Of a DNA stretch of 64,000 nucleotides, positions 36,154 through 44,513 are shown one piece after another. The first letter of the stretch is position 1. The number at the start of each line of letters is the position of its first letter. A program made the translations under genes and the position numbers. This DNA comes from Variovorax sp. Sphag1AA. GTDB lineage: Bacteria > Pseudomonadota > Gammaproteobacteria > Burkholderiales > Burkholderiaceae_C. The DNA lies in the NCBI RefSeq assembly GCF_014192575.1, contig NZ_JACHYC010000005.1, forward strand, positions 372,001 to 436,000, written 5' to 3'. The notes under the pieces were generated by a model. It saw only the letters and a list, made by a program, of their open reading frames with translations. It did not search any database and was not told the DNA's origin.

Positions 36154-36675
36154 ATGAAGGTTCATCTGGTATTGAATGGCAAGGTGATCGCGGCCACGCT
36201 GGCCGACAACGACACGGCGCGCGAATTCGTCGCGATGCTCCCGATGACGATCACGATGCACGACATGTTCCGGCGCGAGAAATTCGGCGCGCTGCCCAAG
36301 CCGATCTCGGGCAACGGAACGAGCACGCAGAACTATGAGGTCGGCGACATGATCTGCTGGTCGCCGGGGCCGGATCTCACCATCTTCCACGGCCACGACG
36401 GGCAGACGATCAGCGGCGCGATCCAGGTGCTCGGCCGGATCGATGCCGGCATCGAAGCCTTCCGGGAGCCCGGTCCGATCGAGGTGCGGATCGAAGTGGC
36501 CGAAGAGAAGCCCCGCGACGACCGCGGGCCACCGCGCGGGATTCAGGTGTGCGGCCGTGACAGCCGCACAGCGGGACGCATCACGGCGCCACGTAGTCCG
36601 ACACCACCTTCCATTTGCCGTCCACGATCTGCGACAGGCGCGACTGGTCGTTGCCAAGGCGCTTGGTCGCACTGA
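36154..36675 (+). CDS. cyclophilin-like fold protein with unusual C-terminal extension
   Basis: 173 residues. Residues 1-115 match small bacterial cyclophilin-like proteins: VHLVLNGKVIAATLADNDTA at the start, MFRREKFGALPKPIS in the middle, and SGAIQVLGRIDAGIEAF near the end of the fold. Such proteins usually end there, but no stop occurs in frame, and a basic, Ser/Pro/Arg-rich tail of ~58 residues continues, the last 95 bases lying antisense to the 3' end of the livJ-type gene. A frameshift or lost stop is possible. Downstream of an AraC regulator. Role unknown; isomerase activity is not implied. Confidence 0.75.
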   Translation: MKVHLVLNGKVIAATLADNDTAREFVAMLPMTITMHDMFRREKFGALPKPISGNGTSTQNYEVGDMICWSPGPDLTIFHGHDGQTISGAIQVLGRIDAGIEAFREPGPIEVRIEVAEEKPRDDRGPPRGIQVCGRDSRTAGRITAPRSPTPPSICRPRSATGATGRCQGAWSH

Positions 36676-37753
36676 AGGTCATCTTCGGGCTGCCGAACAT
36701 GTCGGGCTCGAAGGTGCTGCTGTCCATGGCCTTGATGAAGCTGTCGGTGGTCAGGTTGGGGCCCGCCTTGTTCGCGGCCTGGATGAAGTCCTGGATGATC
36801 GAATAGCCGTACACCGAGAACACGGTCGGGTCTTCGTTGAACTTGGTCTTGTACTTGTTGGCCCAGAAGCGGATGTTCTGCGCCTGCTCGTCGGTGTAGG
36901 GGTTCTGCACGGTCATGGTGGCGTAGATGCCGTCCATGGGCTTGCCGCCGAGCTTGTGGATGAGATCGGTGTAGGCCGCGCTCGATCCGAGGAAGATCGG
37001 ATTGAAGCCGGTCTTGCGCGCCTCGCCCACCGTGCCGATGGTCTCGCGGATGATCGTGCCGAGCACCACGAGATCGCAGCCGGCGGCCTTCATCTTGGCG
37101 ACCTGCGAAGAGAAGTCGGTGGCGCCGCGCTTGTACGAAGTCTTCTCGGTGAGCTCCATGCCCGCCGCCTTGAGACCGGCTTCGGCACCGCGTTGCACTT
37201 CGAGCCCGAATTCGTCGTCCTGGTAGATCGTGCAGACCTTCTTCGCGCCCTTGTCCTTGATCATCTTGGGCAACGCCAGGCGGATCTGGTCGTAGTAGGT
37301 CGCCGCGAAGGAGTACTTCAGCTTGTGGAAGGGGTCGTACATCTCGCGCGCGGCGGTGATCGGGAAGAAGTTGATCACGTTCTTCTCGAACTGCACCGGC
37401 ATGGCCGCCATGTTCTGCGCGGTGCCGATGTGGCCGGCCATGATGAAGATCTTGTCCTGGTTGACCAGCTTCTGCGCGGCGAGCACCGCCTTCTTGGGGT
37501 CGTAGCCGGAATCCTCGACGTAGAGCTTGAGCTTGCGGCCCTGCACGCTGCCCTGCTCGTTGAGCTCATCCACCGCGAGCTGCATGCCGTTGCGCGCCTG
37601 CTTTCCGAAGCCCGCGAGCGGGCCCGAGAGATCCTGGATCGTGCCGATCCGGATCTCGTCCTTGCTCACGCCCTGCTGCTGCGCGAAGGCTGCGCCGGAA
37701 ACCATCGCAAGGCCGGTGGCCGCGGCAATGGGGATGAGGGTCTTGATCTTCAT
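36581..37753 (-). CDS. branched-chain-type ABC transporter substrate-binding protein
   Basis: 390-residue periplasmic receptor. Signal peptide MKIKTLIPIAAATGLAMVSG with cleavage near AFA/QQQ, then the type I PBP fold (IRIGTIQDLSGPLAGFGKQARNG, VNFFPI-like segment NVINFFPITAAREM, and VCTIYQDDEFGLEVQRG). It belongs to the Leu/Ile/Val-binding (LivJ) superfamily; such receptors with a co-encoded acyl-CoA ligase often bind aromatic or organic acids rather than amino acids. Last gene of the liv-type operon; 34 bases after the ligase gene. Its 3' end overlaps the convergent cyclophilin-like gene by 95 bases. Confidence 0.92.
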   Translation of the reverse strand: MKIKTLIPIAAATGLAMVSGAAFAQQQGVSKDEIRIGTIQDLSGPLAGFGKQARNGMQLAVDELNEQGSVQGRKLKLYVEDSGYDPKKAVLAAQKLVNQDKIFIMAGHIGTAQNMAAMPVQFEKNVINFFPITAAREMYDPFHKLKYSFAATYYDQIRLALPKMIKDKGAKKVCTIYQDDEFGLEVQRGAEAGLKAAGMELTEKTSYKRGATDFSSQVAKMKAAGCDLVVLGTIIRETIGTVGEARKTGFNPIFLGSSAAYTDLIHKLGGKPMDGIYATMTVQNPYTDEQAQNIRFWANKYKTKFNEDPTVFSVYGYSIIQDFIQAANKAGPNLTTDSFIKAMDSSTFEPDMFGSPKMTFSATKRLGNDQSRLSQIVDGKWKVVSDYVAP

Positions 37754-37787
37754 ACCGCTGTCTCCTGAGTTGGCTAAAAAACAAGGG

Positions 37788-39665
37788 CTATGCGTACATC
37801 GCCTCGATGCGATCGGCGTACTTGGTCTGCACCAGCTTGCGCTTGAGCTTCATCGTGGGCGTGAGTTCTTCGTCCTCGGCGCTGAGCTGGGTTTCGAGCA
37901 GGAAGAACTTCTTGATCTGCTCCACTCGTGCGAACTTGGCATTGACGCGATCGATCTCGGACTGGATCAAGTCCTGAACTTCGCGCGAGCGCGTGAGGCT
38001 CTGGTAGTTGCTGAACGGCACGTCGTGGTCCTGCGCGAATTTCTCGACGTTCTCCTGGTCGATCATGACGATCACAGTGAGGTAGGGCTTGGCATCGCCG
38101 ATGACGACCGCATCGGTGATGTAGGGGCTGAACTTGAGTTCGTTTTCCAGCTCGCTGGGTGTGATGTTCTTGCCGCCTGCCGTGATGATGATGTCCTTCA
38201 TGCGGTCGGTAATGCGGAAATACCCGTCCTGATCGACGCTGCCGACATCGCCCGTGTGCAGCCAGCCGTGGGCATCGATGGTCTCGGCGGTCTTCTCGGG
38301 CAGGTTGAGGTAGCCCATGAAGACGTTCGGGCCGCGCACCAGGATTTCGCTGGTGGCAGGGTCGATGCGGACTTCGTTGTATTCGGCAGCCGGGCCGATC
38401 GCGCCAGGCTTGATGCGCGTCGCAGGTACTCCAGTCGCGGCGCCGCAGGATTCCGTCATGCCCCACACCTCCAGCATGGGCACGCCGAGCGCGAGATACC
38501 AACGCACGAGGTCAGGCGAGATCGGCGCAGCGCCGGTGACGAGGAAGCGCGAACGGTGGATGCCGATCATCTTGCGCACGTTGTCGAGCGCAAGCCAACG
38601 CGCGATGCGGAACTTGAACTTCAACATGCCGCCCACCGGCTGGCCTGCAAGTACACGATCGGCGATCGTGGTGCCGACCCCGATGCTCCAGCGATACGCC
38701 GCCTGCTGGAGCGCGCTGGCTTCCTTGAGCGCGATCATCACGCCGGAGTAGAACTTCTCCCACACGCGCGGCACCGCGGTGAAGACGGTCGGCGCGATCT
38801 CGCGCACGTTCTCGGGCACGGTCTCGGGGTTCTCGACGAAGTTGAGGATCGATCCCGCATACAGCGCGAAGTACTCCCCGCCCATGCGTTCGGCGATGTG
38901 GCACAGCGGCAGGAAGCACATGCGCTCGTCGCGCTCGTCCTGCGCGACGAGGGTGTTGTAGCCGCGCGCGGTGTACACAAGGCCACGGTGGCTGTGCATC
39001 GCGCCCTTGGGCTTGCCGGTGGTGCCGGAGGTGTAGACGAGGATCGCAAGATCGTCAGGCCGGCACGCGGCGACGCGCTGCTCCAGCGCGTCGGGGTGAG
39101 CCTTGTTGTATTCGCGGCCGAGCGCGCGGAGGTCGTCAAGACTCATCACTGCCGGGTCGTCGAGCTCGCGCAGGCCTTCCATGTCGAAGACGACGATCTT
39201 GCGCAGGCGCGGCAGCCCGGCGCGGACTTCGAGTGCCTTGTCGAGCTGTTCGTCGTCCTCGACGAAGAGCACCGTGGTGCGGGAGTCTTCGCAGAGGTAG
39301 TGCACCTGCGACGCGGCATCGGTCGGATAGATGCCGTTGGCGACCCCGCCGCAACTGAGCACCGCAAGATCGGCGAGGACCCATTCGATGACAGTGTTCG
39401 AGAGGATCGAAGCACACTCACCGGCCGCGAAGCCGATGGCCATGAGCCCGCCTGCCACTTCCGCGACGGCTTCGCCGGTCTGGCGCCAGGTCCAGCTTTT
39501 CCAGATACCGAGTTCTTTCTGGCGCATCCACACTTTGTCGGCGCGCATGCGGGCGGCATTCCAGAACATCGCAGGAATGGTTTCGCCCGGCACCACGATG
39601 TCCCGTCGCGGCTGGATGTGGCTCATGTCCCAGAGCCCGGGTGATGTGGCGGCCCGTGTGCTCAT
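37788..39665 (-). CDS. AMP-dependent acyl-CoA synthetase (long-chain FadD15-like)
   Basis: 625-residue ANL-superfamily ligase: ATP + carboxylate + CoA to acyl-CoA. The P-loop-like A3 motif YTSGTTGKPKGAMHSHRG is near residue 215; A5 region WGMTESCGAATGV; A7/A8 GWLHTGDVGSVDQDGYFRITDR; and the A10 region ELTPTMKLKRK with the catalytic Lys. Length and motifs suit long-chain/FACS-type ligases acting on fatty or aryl-alkyl acids. It is embedded between livF (3 bases upstream) and the receptor gene, which implies that the imported substrate is activated on entry. Confidence 0.92.
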   Translation of the reverse strand: MSTRAATSPGLWDMSHIQPRRDIVVPGETIPAMFWNAARMRADKVWMRQKELGIWKSWTWRQTGEAVAEVAGGLMAIGFAAGECASILSNTVIEWVLADLAVLSCGGVANGIYPTDAASQVHYLCEDSRTTVLFVEDDEQLDKALEVRAGLPRLRKIVVFDMEGLRELDDPAVMSLDDLRALGREYNKAHPDALEQRVAACRPDDLAILVYTSGTTGKPKGAMHSHRGLVYTARGYNTLVAQDERDERMCFLPLCHIAERMGGEYFALYAGSILNFVENPETVPENVREIAPTVFTAVPRVWEKFYSGVMIALKEASALQQAAYRWSIGVGTTIADRVLAGQPVGGMLKFKFRIARWLALDNVRKMIGIHRSRFLVTGAAPISPDLVRWYLALGVPMLEVWGMTESCGAATGVPATRIKPGAIGPAAEYNEVRIDPATSEILVRGPNVFMGYLNLPEKTAETIDAHGWLHTGDVGSVDQDGYFRITDRMKDIIITAGGKNITPSELENELKFSPYITDAVVIGDAKPYLTVIVMIDQENVEKFAQDHDVPFSNYQSLTRSREVQDLIQSEIDRVNAKFARVEQIKKFFLLETQLSAEDEELTPTMKLKRKLVQTKYADRIEAMYA

Positions 39666-39668
39666 GCC

Positions 39669-40442
39669 TTATCTCCAGGTCTTCTTTTTCTTCCACCGGC
39701 GTTCACCGCGCACGCCGTCATCCTTGAGGCCGAGGTAGAACTCCTTGATGTCCTCTTTCTCGCGGAGCCGCTCACAGGTGTCTTCCATGACGATCCGACC
39801 GTTCTCGAGGACGTAGCCGTAGTCGGAGGCGTTGAGGGCCATGTTGGCGTTCTGTTCAACCAGCAGGATCGTGGTGCCGCGCTCGCGGTTGATGCGCACG
39901 ACGATCTCGAAGATTTCCTTGGTGAGCTTGGGAGACAGCCCCAGGCTGGGCTCGTCGAGCAGGATGAGTTGCGGCGCAGCCATGATGGCGCGCGAGATGG
40001 CGAGCATCTGTTGCTGGCCGCCGGAGAGCAAACCGGCATCCTGCGTGGCGCGCTCCTGGAGGATGGGGAAGTAGCTGTAGACCGTCTCGATGTCGCGCGC
40101 GACGCCGTCCCTGTCCTTTCGGGTGTAGGCGCCCATCAGGAGGTTGTCGCGCACCGAGAGCAGCGGAAATACTTCCCGGCCTTCGGGAACATGGCTCAGG
40201 CCCTGCTGGACGATGAACGCCGGGTCTTTCGCAGTGATGTTCTGACCCCTGAATTCGATGCTTCCCTTTCTGGGATCGATGATTCCGGAGATGGTCTTGA
40301 GGATCGTCGTCTTGCCCGCGCCGTTGGAGCCCAGAACTGTGGCGATCTCTCCCTGGCGCACTTTCAGGCTGACGCCTCGGATGGCCTTGATGGGACCGTA
40401 GGCGCTCTCCACGTTGAGAAGTTGGAGGACTACGTCTGTCAT
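39669..40442 (-). CDS. livF: branched-chain-type ABC transporter ATP-binding protein LivF
   Basis: 257-residue ABC ATPase. Walker A GSNGAGKTT near residue 38, signature LSGGQQQMLAISRA, Walker B LILLDEPSLGLSP and H-loop LLVEQN, the usual LivF pattern. The C-terminal tail is unusually basic (RGERRWKKKKTWR). It follows livG by 283 bases, a gap filled by a long palindromic element, and is followed after 3 bases by the acyl-CoA synthetase gene. Confidence 0.93.
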   Translation of the reverse strand: MTDVVLQLLNVESAYGPIKAIRGVSLKVRQGEIATVLGSNGAGKTTILKTISGIIDPRKGSIEFRGQNITAKDPAFIVQQGLSHVPEGREVFPLLSVRDNLLMGAYTRKDRDGVARDIETVYSYFPILQERATQDAGLLSGGQQQMLAISRAIMAAPQLILLDEPSLGLSPKLTKEIFEIVVRINRERGTTILLVEQNANMALNASDYGYVLENGRIVMEDTCERLREKEDIKEFYLGLKDDGVRGERRWKKKKTWR

Positions 40443-40510
40443 TGCATCGTCCTCGTCGTTCGTTCGAGGCGGCATCGACAGGGCGTGCAAGGCCCCATCC
40501 TCATCCCTGA

Positions 40511-40694
40511 GCCCGGCATGCGGTGCCCGCCCGGCGACCCCTCTGTGCCGCTGAGGAGCGCAGCTTCAGGCGGAAAAAGGGCTGCGCATGTTTGAGCGAA
40601 GCGAGTTTGCGCGGCCCCCGCCTGAAGCGAGCACCGGAAGGGAGCCCGAAGGGCCGGCGCGGTGGGGTCGCCGGGCGGGCACCGCGTGCCGGGC
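40511..40694. repeat. 184-bp nested palindromic (REP/BIME-like) element between livG and livF
   Basis: The outer arms, 40511-40541 and 40664-40694, are inverted repeats matching at 30 of 31 positions. An inner pair, GCTTCAGGCGG / CCGCCTGAAGC (40563-40573 and 40618-40628), is perfect. A third, near-perfect pair (GGGCTGCGCA / TGCGCGGCCC) encloses a centre containing TTTGAGCGAAGCGAGTT. No conserved protein is visible in it. I recall similar centres recurring in Comamonadaceae intergenic regions, but could not verify copies here. It splits an otherwise tightly packed operon. Confidence 0.85.
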
Positions 40695-40725
40695 GTGCCC
40701 CCATGGGAAACAAAGAAGCCCCCCA

Positions 40726-41541
40726 TCAAGCCACCCTCCGCAAGTTGCTCACATCATCGACAGTCCCCAGATAGGCCTCGACAACCCGAGGATCCGACTG
40801 AACCTCACGAGGCGTTCCTGTAGACAGCGCCTCCCCCATATTCATTGCCAGCACCCGATCCGACACTTTGGACACGAGCGACATGTCGTGCTCCACCATC
40901 AGCACCGAGATACCGAGTTCATGCTGGATGTCCTGAATCCAGAACGCCATGTCCGCCGTCTCTTCGACGTTGAGCCCCGAAGACGGCTCATCGAGCAACA
41001 GCAGTTTCGGCTCGGTGCACAACGCGCGTGCGAGCTCGACCACCTTGCGGACGCCATAGGGCAACCCCGCCACCATCGAATCGCGATGGTGCTGCAGATC
41101 CAGAAGATCGATCACCCGCTCCGCCACCTCGCGCGCCTCGATCTCCGCACGCCGGGTGGCCTTCGTGAAGAACACCTCGCTCCAGAAGCCTGTCTTGCGA
41201 TGCGTATGCCGACCGATCAGCAGGTTGTGCAACACCGTCGCATGCTCGAAGAGTTCGATGTTCTGAAACGTACGCGCAATCCCCAGCGCCGCGATCTCGT
41301 GCGGTGCCCGCTGCGTGAGCGGCAATGGTGAGCCCTCGCCATGCCACACGATCTCGCCGGTGGTCGGCGTGTAGATGCGGCTGATCAGGTTGAACACCGT
41401 CGTCTTGCCCGCGCCATTCGGCCCGATCAGCGTGAACACCTCGCCACGCCGCACGTCGAAGCTCACCTTGTTCACCGCGAGCACGCCGCCGAAGCGCACG
41501 CTCAGGTCCTTCGCCGAAAGAAGAATGTCCGCCTGGCTCAT
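40726..41541 (-). CDS. livG: branched-chain-type ABC transporter ATP-binding protein LivG
   Basis: 271-residue ABC ATPase. Walker A GPNGAGKTT near residue 40, Walker B LLLLDEPSSGLNVEE, H-loop LMVEHDM. The ABC signature is the degenerate LPYGVRKVVELARAL found in a LivG subgroup. The LivG-specific Q-loop region ARTFQNIELFEHATVL is present. Its ATG overlaps the livM stop by 4 bases (ATGA), so translation is coupled. Confidence 0.94.
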   Translation of the reverse strand: MSQADILLSAKDLSVRFGGVLAVNKVSFDVRRGEVFTLIGPNGAGKTTVFNLISRIYTPTTGEIVWHGEGSPLPLTQRAPHEIAALGIARTFQNIELFEHATVLHNLLIGRHTHRKTGFWSEVFFTKATRRAEIEAREVAERVIDLLDLQHHRDSMVAGLPYGVRKVVELARALCTEPKLLLLDEPSSGLNVEETADMAFWIQDIQHELGISVLMVEHDMSLVSKVSDRVLAMNMGEALSTGTPREVQSDPRVVEAYLGTVDDVSNLRRVA

Positions 41542-42614
41542 CTCAGGCGATCCGACTTGGTGAAGGACTTCTGCCGCTTGAACAAACCTCGGCGGTAGAA
41601 CGGGAAGAGCTGCAGCCAGGTGCGAACCTTGAGCCACCGCCCGTAGAGCCCGAGCGGCTCGAACAGCACGAACGCAATCAGCACAAGGCCATACACCAGC
41701 CCCTGCAGCCCCGGCGCCTGCCCGATCACCGGCGGCAGCCAGTCCTTGCCCAGCGAAATCAACTGCGGCATCGCGATCAGGAAGATCGCGCCGAGGAACG
41801 CGCCGTGCACCGACCCGAGCCCGCCAATCACCACCAGCAGAAGCAGGTCGATCGATTGGAGGATGTTGAACTGATCCGGCGATATGAAGCTCAGCTTGTG
41901 CGCATACAGCGCACCACCCAGGCCCGCGAGCGCGGCCGAGATCGCAAACGACAGCGTCTTGTAGCGCGCCAGATGGATGCCCATGCTCTGCGCCGAAATC
42001 TCCGAATCGCGGATCGCGACGAAGGCACGGCCGGTCGGTGAACGCAGCAGGTTCAGGATCGCGAGCGTGCACAGCACCGCGACGATCAGGCACACGAGGT
42101 AGAAGTTTTCGCTCGAACCCAGTTCGATGCCCAGCAGACTGGGCGACTTCACATGCAGCCCCGAATTGCCGCCGGTGATTGACTCCCAACGCGCGAACAC
42201 CTCTTCCACGATGAAGCCGAAGGCTAGCGTGGCAATGCCGAGGTAGATACCCTTCACGCGCAGCGCCGGCAAACCGACCACCACGCCGACTGCGGCCGAC
42301 AGCGCCGCCGCCGCAACCAGTGCGAGCGGGAACGGCACGCCCATGTTCGTCAGCACCGCCTGCGTGTAAGCCCCCGTACCGAGGAAGGCCGCATGCCCGA
42401 TCGAGAACTGCCCGGTGAACCCCGCGAGCAGCATCAGCCCCAACCCCACGATGCCGTAGATCAGCACGAACGTGAGCTGCGCAAGCCAGTATTCGGGCAA
42501 CGTCCAAGGCGCAACGATCAGCGCCGCCCCGAGCAGGCTGTACCAGAACACATGCCCGCCGTGCTTGGCGAGGTTGATGTCCTGCGCGTAGCTGGTCTTG
42601 AAGATGAAGCGCAT
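41538..42614 (-). CDS. livM: branched-chain-type ABC transporter permease LivM
   Basis: 358-residue inner-membrane permease with about nine to ten transmembrane segments and the LivM signature GQFSIGHAAFLGTGAYT near residue 88, plus the EAA-like loop AVAIRDSEISAQSMGI-type segment (AFVAIRDSEISAQSMGIHLARYK). The C-terminal cytoplasmic tail is basic. It follows livH by 12 bases and overlaps livG by 4. Confidence 0.94.
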   Translation of the reverse strand: MRFIFKTSYAQDINLAKHGGHVFWYSLLGAALIVAPWTLPEYWLAQLTFVLIYGIVGLGLMLLAGFTGQFSIGHAAFLGTGAYTQAVLTNMGVPFPLALVAAAALSAAVGVVVGLPALRVKGIYLGIATLAFGFIVEEVFARWESITGGNSGLHVKSPSLLGIELGSSENFYLVCLIVAVLCTLAILNLLRSPTGRAFVAIRDSEISAQSMGIHLARYKTLSFAISAALAGLGGALYAHKLSFISPDQFNILQSIDLLLLVVIGGLGSVHGAFLGAIFLIAMPQLISLGKDWLPPVIGQAPGLQGLVYGLVLIAFVLFEPLGLYGRWLKVRTWLQLFPFYRRGLFKRQKSFTKSDRLR

Positions 42615-42626
42615 TCCGGTTCGCCC

Positions 42627-43502
42627 TCAGACTTTCTTGCGCAGTTTTTCGCCGAACAGGCCGTTGGGTTTGACCATCAGCATGATCAGCACCACGATGT
42701 ACGGCGCGGTGTCCTTGAAGCCGTCGGGCAGATAGAACCCCGCGAGCGATTCGACGATGCCGATGATCAGCCCGCCGACGATCGCGCCCGGGAGGCTTCC
42801 GAAACCACCGACCACCGCTGCCGGGAAGGCCTTGAGGCCAATGAAGCCCATGTTGGCGTGCACGAAGGTGATCGGTGCGAGCAGCATGCCTGCGATCGCG
42901 GCAACCGCTGCAGCCAAACCCCACACCAGCCCGTTGAGCCGCTTCACGGGAATGCCCATGTAGTAGGCCGCGAGCTGGTTCTGCGACGACGCCTGCATCG
43001 CGATGCCGAGCTTGCTGTAGCGGAACATCGCGAACAGCAGCGCGCAGAGCACCGCGGTCGCGAAGATGATCACCATCTGCTCGACGTTGAGCACCAACTC
43101 GCCGAGCTTCCAGATCTCATCCTTGTAGGGCACGGCCAGCGTGTGCGTCTCGGTGCCGATGGCCGGGATCATCGTGATGAGCCCGCGCGCCACGTAGCCG
43201 ATGCCGATGGTCAGCATGACGATGGAAAACTGCGGCTGGCCGAGGATGGGCCGGATCACGACAAGCTCCAGCAGCACGCCGAAGGCCACCATCGCGCCAA
43301 TGGCCAGCAGCGCCGCGAGCCAGAACGGCAGCCCGAACAGCGACATGCCCGCGAAGGCAGCGAAAGCGCCGAGCATCATGAGTTCGCCCTGCGCGAAGCT
43401 CACAGTCTCGGTGGCCTTGTAGATCAGCACGAAGCCCAGAGCGATCAGGCCGTAGATGCAGCCTTGAGCGACGCCTGAAAGCAAAAGCTGGAGTAGTTGC
43501 AA
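42627..43502 (-). CDS. livH: branched-chain-type ABC transporter permease LivH
   Basis: 291-residue permease with eight or so transmembrane segments; family start LLLSGVAQGCIYGLIALGFVLIYKATETVSFAQGELMMLGAF, with the conserved loop AMQASSQNQLAAYYMGIPV and ITFVHANMGFIGLKAFPAAVVGGFGSLPGAIVGG. First gene of the operon livH-livM-livG-livF-ligase-receptor. No promoter is obvious in the 91 bases separating it from the AraC-type gene upstream. Confidence 0.94.
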   Translation of the reverse strand: MQLLQLLLSGVAQGCIYGLIALGFVLIYKATETVSFAQGELMMLGAFAAFAGMSLFGLPFWLAALLAIGAMVAFGVLLELVVIRPILGQPQFSIVMLTIGIGYVARGLITMIPAIGTETHTLAVPYKDEIWKLGELVLNVEQMVIIFATAVLCALLFAMFRYSKLGIAMQASSQNQLAAYYMGIPVKRLNGLVWGLAAAVAAIAGMLLAPITFVHANMGFIGLKAFPAAVVGGFGSLPGAIVGGLIIGIVESLAGFYLPDGFKDTAPYIVVLIMLMVKPNGLFGEKLRKKV

Positions 43503-43593
43503 GGGTCTCGTCCGGGTTTCGCGGTTTATAGCGGCGGGTCCGCCACGCCGCGCAGAGGGTTGTCCCGCATTCGACGGCCGCGGCCGCCGCGCC

Positions 43594-44394
43594 TTACTGA
43601 ATCAGCGCCAGCCTTCTCGACCCGGCGAGGATGTCGCTGGGCCGGAGGCCGTAGACCTGCCGGATCGAATGGCTGAAGTGAGTCGAATCGGGGTAGCCGG
43701 TGTCGAGCGCGATGTCCGTCAACGACGCGCTCTGGCGCACATAGCGCAACAGGCTGCGCGCGCGCTTCCATGCACGGAAGGCGCGAAAGGTCACGCCGGT
43801 TTCCTGCTTGAACAAATGGAGGAATCGCGAAAACGAGAGCTTGACCGCGGCGGCGCACTCCTCAGCCGAAGTCTGCGCGGCCGGATCGGCGTTGATACGG
43901 TCGACCACCGCGCGGATGCGCGCGTCAATGGCGCGTGGCGCCAGCGGCTCGTCGAAGAAGAGCGAGTCGAACTCGAAGCCCTCGAAGCTGCCGCTGCCCG
44001 AGGCATCGAGCAGCCGCGCATAGGCCTCGCGGACGCACCGCACGAAGGCCGGCGCATCGACCGGGCCGCAGTGCTGCATGAAGTGCGGCAGGCGCGAAGG
44101 ATCTACAGAGTCGGCTTCGATGAGCAGGTTGAGCACCAGCCGGTGCTCGGTCTTGACCTGGTGCGGCACCTGCGGCGGCACCACCAGCAGTTCGCCGCTT
44201 TGCCAGGCACCGCCTCCGATGCGAATGGAGAGCGGCGCGCCAGTCGGCGAGACGTAGACGCCATGCCCGCCCATGGTGCGCTCCGCCGCATCACCAAGCA
44301 GGCCGGCGTAGAACACGCGCTCCGTCGTGATCCACATGAGGCGCTCGCCGCGGCGGTTGCCGCGCGGCGCAAGCGTCGATTGGGTACTGACCAA
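43594..44394 (-). CDS. AraC-family transcriptional regulator (TTG start)
   Basis: 266 residues. An N-terminal cupin-like ligand domain (SIRIGGGAWQSGELLVVPPQVPHQV) precedes a C-terminal double HTH of about 100 residues (AAVKLSFSRFLHLFKQETG and LTDIALDTGYPDSTHFSHSIRQVYGLRPS). The chosen start is TTG because GGAGG lies 8 bases upstream; an in-frame ATG at 44337 would remove 19 residues and has a weaker site. It lies between the hydrolase gene and livH on the same strand and may regulate either. Confidence 0.88.
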   Translation of the reverse strand: MVSTQSTLAPRGNRRGERLMWITTERVFYAGLLGDAAERTMGGHGVYVSPTGAPLSIRIGGGAWQSGELLVVPPQVPHQVKTEHRLVLNLLIEADSVDPSRLPHFMQHCGPVDAPAFVRCVREAYARLLDASGSGSFEGFEFDSLFFDEPLAPRAIDARIRAVVDRINADPAAQTSAEECAAAVKLSFSRFLHLFKQETGVTFRAFRAWKRARSLLRYVRQSASLTDIALDTGYPDSTHFSHSIRQVYGLRPSDILAGSRRLALIQ

Positions 44395-44513
44395 GATGTC
44401 GCCCTCCGCGCGGAGGATCGTAGCGGCGGGCGGACTTTCAGCACCCGATGGCGACGCGGGGACTTTCCCTTAAGCGGCCACTTTGCTGTCGCAAAGGCGA
44501 CTCAGGCCACCCC

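Noticed and set aside
40443..40725. Short open frames in the livG/livF gap.
   Set aside because: They coincide with the long palindrome, and no protein family fits.
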